A DNA stretch of 64,000 nt from Capnocytophaga stomatis (lineage in GTDB: Bacteria; Bacteroidota; Bacteroidia; Flavobacteriales; Flavobacteriaceae), in contig NZ_CP022387.1 of assembly GCF_002302635.1 (NCBI RefSeq), forward strand, positions 1,860,001-1,924,000, given 5' to 3'. The number at the start of each line of letters is the position of its first letter. The stretch's first letter is position 1. The position numbers and the translations under genes are program-made. The notes beneath the pieces are model-generated. The model searched no databases and was not told the DNA's origin. It saw only the letters and a program-made list of their open reading frames with translations. Shown here in pieces: positions 6,525-13,496 of the stretch.

Positions 6525-8537
6525 TTAACCTCCTAAAGAGAGTAAAATTTGTCTGTTATCATTTATTTTTTGACCACTTGGGATTGACTGATGAATCACT
6601 TTTCCTTCACCGACTAATTTCACTTTCAGCCCGATGTTTTCCAATAGAGCCACGGCGTCCATTGCTGCCATTCCTACAACATTGGGAATGATAGTTTTAT
6701 ATTTTTGGGCTTTTGTGTAATATTGGTCATAATCGATATTGGTTTTATCCGAAGCATTGTCCACATCTTCAATTGTATCAATAAGAAGAGAATTTGTATA
6801 AATCTTCTGAGCAATGCTTTTGAACACAGGACCGGAAACATCGGCTCCGTAATAACCTACGTTTCTGTCAGGTTCGTGAATTACCACGATACACGAATAT
6901 TTCGGACTTTCAACAGGGAAAAAACCTGCAAATGAGGAAATATAGCTCCATTTTGATTTATCGTTACTGCCGTAATTCTTCCGAGCTGTTCCTGTTTTTC
7001 CTGCCATTGAAAAATCGGATGAGTATAGCTTATGTGCAGTTCCGTATGGTTTTTCCACTACGCTTGCCAGCAATCCCTTTGCTTTTTGAGCTGTTTCTTT
7101 TGAACAAATCTTTCCGTTGATAATTTCCACATTGAATTTCTCGATGGTTTTATTCCATTCACGGACTTCCTTTATAAGTCGCGGTTTTACCATTACGCCA
7201 TCGTTAGCAATTGCATTATAGAACGTTAGCGTTTGTAAAGGAGTCAAGTGCAAGCCGTATCCGAAAGCCATCCATTCGAGAGAAATACCACTCCAGTTTT
7301 TATCCTTCGGTTTTGGTATGTACGGAGCTCTTTCTCCCATTATGGGCAACCCTAAAGGCTGATCTAATCCCATTTGCGAGAGTTTGTCAGTGAAATCTTT
7401 CGGATTTTTGGAAAACAAATGATGAACCATTTCTGTCATCCCAACGTTTGACGAAACAGCGAAAGCCTTAGCTATATTTATTTTTCCTGTGAATCTTTTT
7501 TGAGAATCATCAACTGTTTCTTTGTAATAATTGGCTCTACCATTCTTAATATCAACCACATATGTAGTGTCAATGCCACGTTCTTCAATGGCAGCAACCA
7601 CTGACATTAGCTTGAAAATAGAACCAGGCTCGTGAACTTCTCCGATGGCGTAATTAAATCGTTCGGAATATGTGTTGGTTTTGGAATTCAATTCCAAATT
7701 TGAAATAGCTTTTATTTCTCCCGAATTGACTTCCATTACTATCACACAACCATGTTTAGCTTTGAACTTTTCCAACTGGGCAAGTAAAGCGTGGTGTGCA
7801 ATATCTTGAATATTAATATTTATGGTAGAAACCACATCATATCCGTCTTTCGGTTCAATGATGTTGAAACCATTGGCAAGTTTCCATTGTCCTTTAGCGA
7901 TTTTTTGCTCCAAACGACGTCCTTTTGTCCCCATAATATAATCAGAATAGGCACCTTCCAAACCAACACGGATGGTGTATCCGTTTTCGTCAGTTCGTTC
8001 GTATCCGATACTCCGATGAGCAATTCCTCCTAAAGGATATTCACGTTTTACTTTTTTATCAATAATAAGCCCCCCTTTGTACGGACCTTTTTCAAAAAGC
8101 GGAAATTTTTTAATACGCAGATAATCACTGTATCCCAATTGAGGAGCGATTAACAAATAGCGATTTTTTAACTTGCGTTCTTTTTTTAGCAAATTTTGGT
8201 AGTACGAACTTGGCTTCCCGAACATTTTTGAAAGCGAATCGCTCAATGGCTTTACGTACGTGTTGAAGTTTTTTTCCGATGGAGCAATTCCGTCCCATCG
8301 TACATCGTAACGCACTACCGATGTGGCAAGTAAGCTACCGTCATCGGAATATAAATTTCCTTGGTTGGGAATAATTTCAGCTTCTCGTAATGTGGTTTCG
8401 TCCGCTTTTGCCCGATATTCATCGCCTTCAATCTGAATTTTTACAAGTTTCACAGAAATGACAATTGCCAACAAAAGCATAGCAGTCGCAACAATGTATG
8501 TGCGAGCCAATATTCTTTTGTCATTTTTTGTTGCCAT
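6525..8537 (-). CDS. ftsI: Division-specific penicillin-binding protein (FtsI/PBP3) with PASTA domain
   Basis: A 670-residue class B transpeptidase that cross-links septal peptidoglycan. A single N-terminal membrane helix (about residues 14-32) is followed by the PBP dimerisation domain. The transpeptidase domain has the SxxK serine in PGSIFKLMS, SSN in AVSSNVGM and KTG in AGKTGTARKN, so all three active-site motifs are intact. The last 60 residues (IIPNVVGMAAMDAVALLENI) form one PASTA domain. It is the fourth gene of mraZ-rsmH-ftsL-ftsI, 35 nt after the ftsL-like gene. No murE or mraY follows. Confidence 0.95.
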   Translation of the reverse strand: MATKNDKRILARTYIVATAMLLLAIVISVKLVKIQIEGDEYRAKADETTLREAEIIPNQGNLYSDDGSLLATSVVRYDVRWDGIAPSEKNFNTYVKPLSDSLSKMFGKPSSYYQNLLKKERKLKNRYLLIAPQLGYSDYLRIKKFPLFEKGPYKGGLIIDKKVKREYPLGGIAHRSIGYERTDENGYTIRVGLEGAYSDYIMGTKGRRLEQKIAKGQWKLANGFNIIEPKDGYDVVSTININIQDIAHHALLAQLEKFKAKHGCVIVMEVNSGEIKAISNLELNSKTNTYSERFNYAIGEVHEPGSIFKLMSVVAAIEERGIDTTYVVDIKNGRANYYKETVDDSQKRFTGKINIAKAFAVSSNVGMTEMVHHLFSKNPKDFTDKLSQMGLDQPLGLPIMGERAPYIPKPKDKNWSGISLEWMAFGYGLHLTPLQTLTFYNAIANDGVMVKPRLIKEVREWNKTIEKFNVEIINGKICSKETAQKAKGLLASVVEKPYGTAHKLYSSDFSMAGKTGTARKNYGSNDKSKWSYISSFAGFFPVESPKYSCIVVIHEPDRNVGYYGADVSGPVFKSIAQKIYTNSLLIDTIEDVDNASDKTNIDYDQYYTKAQKYKTIIPNVVGMAAMDAVALLENIGLKVKLVGEGKVIHQSIPSGQKINDNRQILLSLGG

Positions 8538-8572
8538 TTTTTACAATTTAGGTTTACTATGAAATTTTAATT

Positions 8573-8902
8573 TTATTCTTTAATGATTACTTTTATCTTT
8601 TGAGGAGGTTTTTCAGGTTGTTTTAAACCTTTGCTTTTGAGCTTATTAAGTAAAGAAGATTCCAGCTTTACTTTTTGCAATTGCGAACGAACGTCCACAA
8701 ATTGGCTCTTTAGTTCATTTACTTCCTCATTGAGTTTTGCAATTTGGTGTACCTTATTATCTACATTGTGAGAACTGGTAATCATAATCACTGCCAAAAC
8801 AAACAGAAAAGCAATAAATGTCCAATTTTTGGTAGCTTCTTTGCCTTCTACCAAAAACTTTCCTCGGAGGATATTTTTTATTTCATTTGTTGCTTTACCC
8901 AT
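8573..8902 (-). CDS. ftsL: FtsL-like cell division protein
   Basis: A 109-residue bitopic membrane protein with one helix at about residues 27-43 (WTFIAFLFVLAVIMITS) followed by a coiled coil with heptad-spaced hydrophobics (LNEEVNELKSQFVDVRSQLQ). FtsL sequences are poorly conserved, so the name rests on this topology and its place between rsmH and ftsI, the standard position. In the divisome FtsL pairs with FtsB and activates FtsWI. Confidence 0.75.
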   Translation of the reverse strand: MGKATNEIKNILRGKFLVEGKEATKNWTFIAFLFVLAVIMITSSHNVDNKVHQIAKLNEEVNELKSQFVDVRSQLQKVKLESSLLNKLKSKGLKQPEKPPQKIKVIIKE

Positions 8903-8923
8903 TTTTCTGGTAGAATGTTTTGT

Positions 8924-9832
8924 TTATTGTCTTTCTGCGATTCGAAGTTTGGCACTTCTGGCACGGCTATTTTCTGCGATTTCTGCTTCTGTCGGAACGA
9001 TTAATCCGCCTACTTTTTTAAAAGGAACGGAAACATTTCCGTAAAAATCTTTCTCGGGAGCTCCTTCAAACTGTCCGTCACGAATGAAACGCTTTACTAA
9101 TCGGTCTTCTAACGAATGATAACTAATTAAACTAATTCGCCCGCCTGTTTCCACAATATCAGGAAGTTGCGTTAAGAATTCTTCCAAAACTTGCATTTCC
9201 TCATTCACCTCAATACGAATGGCTTGATAAATTTGAGCCAGCGTTTTATTTTCTTTGAATTTCTGTAAAAAAGGCTTCAGAATTTGCTGTAACTGATTGC
9301 CTGTTACTATTTTTTGTTCCGCACGAGCAGAAACAATGGCTTTTGCGATGGCTCTGGAATTTTTCAGTTCTCCGTATTTGAAAAGAATGTTAACTAATTC
9401 ATCTTCAGAACATTCGTTTAGTATGTTTTGGGCTGAAATGGCTGCATTTTGGTTCATTCGCATATCCAAAACACCATCAAAACGAGTTGAAAATCCGCGT
9501 TGAGGAACATCAAACTGGTGCGATGAAACCCCAAAATCTCCTAAAACGCCATCTACTTTTTTAACTCCGTAGAATTTCAAAAATCGTTTTATATATCTGA
9601 AATTCTGATTGATAAGTGTAAACCGCTCATCATCAATAGCATTGTTGGCAGCATCGGCATCTTGGTCAAAGGCATACAACCTTCCGTTTTTGCCCAATCG
9701 GTTTAGAATTTCACGCGAATGACCTCCACCGCCAAAAGTTACATCTACATAGATTCCATCTTCCTTAATTGCCAGCCCGTCAACACTTTCGTGTAACAAA
9801 ACAGGCTTGTGATATCCTTCCGTATTAGTCAT
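8924..9832 (-). CDS. rsmH: 16S rRNA m4C1402 methyltransferase
   Basis: A 302-residue SAM-dependent methyltransferase (MraW) that N4-methylates C1402 of 16S rRNA. The HKPVLLHESVDGL start, the SAM-binding YVDVTFGGGGHSREIL motif (residues about 28-43), GVLGDFGVSSHQFD and the C-terminal LISYHSLEDRLVKRFI are all diagnostic. The ATG overlaps the mraZ stop region by 8 nt. Confidence 0.97.
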   Translation of the reverse strand: MTNTEGYHKPVLLHESVDGLAIKEDGIYVDVTFGGGGHSREILNRLGKNGRLYAFDQDADAANNAIDDERFTLINQNFRYIKRFLKFYGVKKVDGVLGDFGVSSHQFDVPQRGFSTRFDGVLDMRMNQNAAISAQNILNECSEDELVNILFKYGELKNSRAIAKAIVSARAEQKIVTGNQLQQILKPFLQKFKENKTLAQIYQAIRIEVNEEMQVLEEFLTQLPDIVETGGRISLISYHSLEDRLVKRFIRDGQFEGAPEKDFYGNVSVPFKKVGGLIVPTEAEIAENSRARSAKLRIAERQ

Positions 9833-10280
9833 TTCCTAAGCCTCCCATAACTTTTTCAGCCAACGCCGAGAAATCCTCCGGACTTGTGTAAATAGCTGTT
9901 TCATAAGCTGTTTTGTCCCAAATCTCAACCCGATTTCCTAATGCCGACATCACGATTTCTTTATCAATTTGTGCGTACTCCAACAAATCTTTCGGTACTA
10001 ACATTCTCCCAACTGAGTCAATTTCAATGAGTTTCACGCCAGACATAAATTTTCGGATGAAATCATTATTTTCTTTCACGTACCGATTTAAGCTGTTTAC
10101 CTTTTGCATTTCCAAATTCCATTCGTCCATTGTATAGAAGTCTATACATCTTTGAAAATCAGAACGCTTAAGCACGAATCCGGCTTCCAAATCCCCCAAT
10201 TGTTTTTTGAGAGGAGCCGGAAGTGTTATCCGTCCTTTGGCGTCGATTTTACATTCATATGTACCTATAAGAATTCCCAC
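9825..10280 (-). CDS. mraZ: Transcriptional regulator MraZ
   Basis: A 151-residue protein with two SpoVT/AbrB-like (MraZ) repeats: IGTYECKIDAKGRITLPAPL at the start and LIEIDSVGRMLVPKDLLEYA in the second half. MraZ binds direct repeats upstream of its own operon and represses the division cluster. The start codon is GTG at 10280; this gives the standard MraZ N-terminus and there is no nearer ATG. It is the first gene of the operon, with its promoter and binding boxes directly upstream. Confidence 0.97.
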   Translation of the reverse strand: MGILIGTYECKIDAKGRITLPAPLKKQLGDLEAGFVLKRSDFQRCIDFYTMDEWNLEMQKVNSLNRYVKENNDFIRKFMSGVKLIEIDSVGRMLVPKDLLEYAQIDKEIVMSALGNRVEIWDKTAYETAIYTSPEDFSALAEKVMGGLGND

Positions 10281-10308
10281 TGAAATACGTTTCTAAATAA
10301 TTACAGGA

Positions 10309-10316
10309 CAAAAGTA
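10309..10316 (-). promoter_or_regulatory. mraZ promoter -7 box
   Basis: Minus-strand TACTTTTG matches TAnnTTTG and lies 29 nt before the GTG start. The MraZ boxes at 10326-10350 cover the spacer and -33 region, consistent with repression by promoter occlusion. Confidence 0.6.
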
Positions 10317-10325
10317 GAAAAAAAA

Positions 10326-10350
10326 TCCCACATTCTACCACTTTTTCCCA
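10326..10350 (-). promoter_or_regulatory. Three MraZ-binding boxes
   Basis: On the minus strand TGGGA (10350-10346), TGGTA (10340-10336) and TGGGA (10330-10326) occur with exact 10-nt periodicity, each separated by 5 nt. MraZ of other bacteria recognises TGGGN repeats with 5-nt spacers, one per helical turn. The middle box has one substitution. The position just upstream of the -7 box of mraZ supports the assignment. Confidence 0.75.
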
Positions 10351-10640
10351 CATTGTTGATAAGTTTTTTGTTCCGGCAAGGAATAATCAAAATGTTCATA
10401 ATTAAGTATTTAGTTAAATATTTTATAAAATTAACGTTAAGTGGATGAAGTTGATTTTTTTAACTATTTAATTTTCAATTTTTTGAAGTTTTGAACTGAT
10501 GTGAAATAAACGTTAAACGAGTTAAAGTTTAAAATTGAGTTTTTTATATCATTTTTTTAGCCCAAATGAAAATTAATCTGCTGAAAATCTGTTTATTTGA
10601 TGAGAAAAAGAATTTTAACCGTATTATTTTCGTTCAAAAA
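10351..10640. other. Gene-free spacer between two divergent operons
   Basis: This stretch is about 80% A/T and contains no open frame or RNA I can support. The palindromic octamer AACGTTAA-like motif occurs twice (near 10431 and 10511), but I see no further symmetry. It separates the minus-strand mraZ promoter from the plus-strand ABC/GntR promoter. Confidence 0.5.
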
Positions 10641-10671
10641 TTTGCACAAATAGTTTTTTGTATTACTTTTG
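10641..10671 (+). promoter_or_regulatory. Promoter of the ABC/GntR operon
   Basis: TTTG at 10641-10644, 19 nt, then TACTTTTG at 10664-10671 is a full match to the Bacteroidota sigma-ABfr type consensus. The start codon follows about 38 nt downstream, across a palindrome at 10673-10696. Confidence 0.75.
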
Positions 10672-10672
10672 C

Positions 10673-10696
10673 AGTGTAATAGTTAAGTAATACACT
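10673..10696 (+). promoter_or_regulatory. Palindromic operator, probable GntR/YtrA site
   Basis: A 24-nt dyad whose left half AGTGTAATAGTT matches the reverse complement of the right half AAGTAATACACT at 10 of 12 positions. It begins 2 nt after the -7 box, so a bound dimer would cover the transcription start. A further inverted pair, GTATTAC at 10660 and GTAATAC at 10687, overlaps the -7 box. The operon encodes a YtrA-type GntR repressor, the natural candidate to bind here. Confidence 0.6.
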
Positions 10697-10709
10697 AAAA
10701 CACTTTTTT

Positions 10710-11552
10710 ATGATAACTGTTAAAAATTTAGATTTTTCTTTCCGTAAGAAAAACATTTTCAAGGATTTGAATTTGCATATTGAGCAAGGGCAAATCTGTG
10801 GTTTGTTTGGGAAGAATGGAGTAGGGAAGACCACGTTTTTGTATAATCTTGCGGGTTTGCTTTTCCCAAATCAAGGGACGATTCAGGTTTTAGGATTCAC
10901 CCCGAAAGACCGAAAAACGGACTTTTTACAGGAAATTTTTGTAATTCCCGATGAGGTGTATTTGCCCGATACTTCGGTGGAAAAATACCAACAAAGGCTA
11001 TCGTGTTTTTATCCGAAATTCAGTTTGGAGCAATTCAACAGATTTCTAGAAGGATTTGAAATTCCCAAAGACGGAAAACTCAATCAATTGAGTTATGGTC
11101 AAAGAAAAAAAGTTTTTGTTGCATTCGCTTTGGCAGCAAATACCTCGCTGGTACTGATGGATGAGCCTACCAACGGACTTGATATTATGGGGAAAAGTCA
11201 ATTCAGAAAGATTATGGCAGAAATAATGGGCGATGAGCGTTGTTTTATCATCAGTACACATCAGGCAAAAGATTTGGAAAACCTTATTGATCGAGTGATT
11301 GTTTTAGATGAGAAAAATATACTTTTCAACGAATCTATAGAGCAAATTTCGAGGCGATTATCATTTAAAATAACTTCTGATAAATCAGAAAAAGCTTTCT
11401 ATGCTGAGGAAAATTTCTTTGGAAATATCTTGGTATTGCCTAATGAGGGTGATGCTGAAAATAAGGTAGATTTGGAATTGCTTTACAAAGCCGTGATTTC
11501 AAATTCTAAAAAGGTAAACGATTGGTTTAACGCTAATACTACGAAAATATGA
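10710..11552 (+). CDS. ABC transporter ATP-binding protein
   Basis: A 280-residue ABC ATPase. Walker A is GLFGKNGVGKTT (residues about 34-45), the signature is LSYGQRKK (about 126-133), Walker B with catalytic Glu is LVLMDEPTNGLD (about 148-159), and the switch His is in ISTHQ. The Q-loop region is intact. The C-terminal 60 residues are divergent, as in YtrB/EcsA-like exporters. Its stop overlaps the permease start (ATGA). Together with the permease and GntR gene it resembles the antibiotic-responsive ytr operons of Firmicutes; the substrate is unknown. Confidence 0.92.
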   Translation: MITVKNLDFSFRKKNIFKDLNLHIEQGQICGLFGKNGVGKTTFLYNLAGLLFPNQGTIQVLGFTPKDRKTDFLQEIFVIPDEVYLPDTSVEKYQQRLSCFYPKFSLEQFNRFLEGFEIPKDGKLNQLSYGQRKKVFVAFALAANTSLVLMDEPTNGLDIMGKSQFRKIMAEIMGDERCFIISTHQAKDLENLIDRVIVLDEKNILFNESIEQISRRLSFKITSDKSEKAFYAEENFFGNILVLPNEGDAENKVDLELLYKAVISNSKKVNDWFNANTTKI

Positions 11553-12328
11553 AACAATTTTGTAACTTATTTAGGAGAGAATTGAATGAAAATGCAAAAA
11601 ATTTAATTTATATTTTCATTGCTACAACCTTAATAGTGCCTGCTATTATGGCATATTCTTATTTTATAAGAGTAAGAGAAGAGATTTTTTACGAAATGGA
11701 CTTTTTATCAATTTATCCATTTATGATTTTGATCATTGGAATTCTATCTTCTTATTTGGCATTTCGTTTTGTAGAAAAAAGAAATAAAATTATTGCAGAA
11801 GTAAATCTCCCAGCAAATGTTTTTCAAAAATGGTTAGTAAAATTTATCGTATACACCATTCTTCATCTGATATTATATTCGTTATTATTCCTTTTAATGT
11901 ATAAAATAGGTATTTTTATAGTAGAAAAAGGTAATGATGTTAAACTAGAAGCGTCTAATATTTGGAGAGAGGATAACTTAGAAAATTTTATTGTCATATT
12001 CATTATTTTCTACTTTATGATACAATCTTTTTTCTATACAGCAATACTAACATTTAAGCGTTTTACCTTCCTAAAATCACTTGTAGTAATTTCATTAAGT
12101 ATATTTTTATTTGTAATGTATAACATTCAACTTGCGAATATTTTAGGAGGGAAAGATCCTTTCTTTCTTGCAAATGAATTAATAATAGATTCATATGGTT
12201 CTTGCCATATTTATTACAAAACACCTGATGCTTTTCAATATTTGAAAGGAAATTTATTTTTAATAGGGCTTCCCTTATTATTTTATACGATTTCCTATTT
12301 TAAATTTAAAGAAAAAGAAGTACGATAA
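11549..12328 (+). CDS. ABC transporter permease
   Basis: A 259-residue polytopic membrane protein with about six hydrophobic segments (near residues 20-38, 50-68, 103-125, 143-165, 172-190, 235-252). It is encoded between the ATPase and GntR genes with overlapping start and a 2-nt gap, as expected for the membrane subunit of the same exporter. Sequence beyond topology is not diagnostic. Confidence 0.8.
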   Translation: MKQFCNLFRRELNENAKNLIYIFIATTLIVPAIMAYSYFIRVREEIFYEMDFLSIYPFMILIIGILSSYLAFRFVEKRNKIIAEVNLPANVFQKWLVKFIVYTILHLILYSLLFLLMYKIGIFIVEKGNDVKLEASNIWREDNLENFIVIFIIFYFMIQSFFYTAILTFKRFTFLKSLVVISLSIFLFVMYNIQLANILGGKDPFFLANELIIDSYGSCHIYYKTPDAFQYLKGNLFLIGLPLLFYTISYFKFKEKEVR

Positions 12329-12330
12329 CT

Positions 12331-12723
12331 ATGGAAATTAAAAATAATGGGCAAGCTATTTATCTTCAAATCGTTGACTATGTCTGTCAGAAGATATTGT
12401 TAGGTGAATGGCAGCCCGAAACTAAAATACCAAGCGTTCGTGAATTGGCAATACAGGTTAGTGTCAATCCAAATACGATAGCCCGAAGCTATGAGTTCCT
12501 AAAAAATAGTGGAATTATCATTGACAAACGTGGTATTGGGTATTTTGTGGAAAAAAACGGTGTGGAACAATCGCGGAAATATCGTCAGCAAGAATTTTTG
12601 CAAAACGAACTTCCCGTATTTTTCAATACCCTTTACACATTGGGGATTGAACTTAATGAATTACAACAACATTACGAAAATTTTAAAAATACTCTAAATC
12701 AAAAACAGAATGAAAACAAGTAA
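12331..12723 (+). CDS. GntR-family regulator, YtrA type
   Basis: A 130-residue regulator made of the GntR winged helix (AIYLQIVDYVCQKILLGEWQ, TKIPSVRELAIQVSVNPNTI, GIIIDKRGIGYFV) and only a short helical tail, the YtrA architecture. Such proteins repress their own ABC operon. The palindrome at 10673-10696 is the likely target. The gene overlaps the next one by 14 nt. Confidence 0.9.
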   Translation: MEIKNNGQAIYLQIVDYVCQKILLGEWQPETKIPSVRELAIQVSVNPNTIARSYEFLKNSGIIIDKRGIGYFVEKNGVEQSRKYRQQEFLQNELPVFFNTLYTLGIELNELQQHYENFKNTLNQKQNENK

Positions 12724-13453
12724 TAAATTATTATTATTGGCTTTTTCGATAATTGTTATATTTCCAATAATAGAATTTTTCATTATAAAATCAATGAAAG
12801 AAACAAAAATACCTTCTGTAAAGTACAGATGGGAATATGTAAAAGATTCATTAGAGATAAAAAAGCTTCCTGACTTCAAACATTTAAAAATAATAGGAGA
12901 AGAAGAAATGTTAGATGCCATTGGTGAAATTTTGTTTGTTTATAAAGATTCTTCATATGCATTTGTTGATTATAGTTTAAATAGAGAAAGTATGTTATTT
13001 ACCTCAAATAATGATACATTAACACTTAAACTTGATAAAAATATAGGAGGTAATTGTAATTATTTACATTTCATTTGTATTCACTCTCCTATTTTAGAGT
13101 CAGTATCTCTTCAGAATGTAAAATTTAGAGTTAATACACTTTCTAAGCATAGAAATAAAACAATTGCAACATTTAATTTAAATAAGAGTAGAATTTATTT
13201 TGATGATGATGATTACAAAGATGATTATTATAAATATTTCCAATTAAAAAACGAGATGTCGTATCAAAAAATAATCTTAAAAGGGATAGATAGTGAATTT
13301 ATATTAAACGAAATGAGAAGTGATACCATTAAAGTGGATATTAAAGGAAATTCGTCGTTTTCCTCAAGAGCTATTTACAATGATATTTCAGGAAATGTAA
13401 GCAGAGAAACTAAAATTTATTATAATAATGACAATAATATAAACATTGAATAA
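12710..13453 (+). CDS. Hypothetical membrane-anchored protein of the ABC/GntR operon
   Basis: A 247-residue protein with one N-terminal hydrophobic segment (residues 6-23, LLLLAFSIIVIFPIIEF) and a long polar, beta-rich exterior with an Asp cluster (DDDDYKDDYYKYF, about residues 165-177). The C-terminal half, with regularly spaced Ser/Asn strands, vaguely resembles DUF2807-type beta-helix proteins, but I cannot confirm it. The overlap with the GntR gene argues that it belongs to the exporter operon, perhaps as an extracytoplasmic accessory part. Confidence 0.7.
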   Translation: MKTSNKLLLLAFSIIVIFPIIEFFIIKSMKETKIPSVKYRWEYVKDSLEIKKLPDFKHLKIIGEEEMLDAIGEILFVYKDSSYAFVDYSLNRESMLFTSNNDTLTLKLDKNIGGNCNYLHFICIHSPILESVSLQNVKFRVNTLSKHRNKTIATFNLNKSRIYFDDDDYKDDYYKYFQLKNEMSYQKIILKGIDSEFILNEMRSDTIKVDIKGNSSFSSRAIYNDISGNVSRETKIYYNNDNNINIE

Positions 13454-13496
13454 AAAAATTGTTTGCCAAATCAATTAGTCAAATATAAAATTAAAT

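Noticed and set aside
9297-9503. Plus-strand frame inside rsmH
   Set aside because: Shadow of a well-conserved gene on the other strand.
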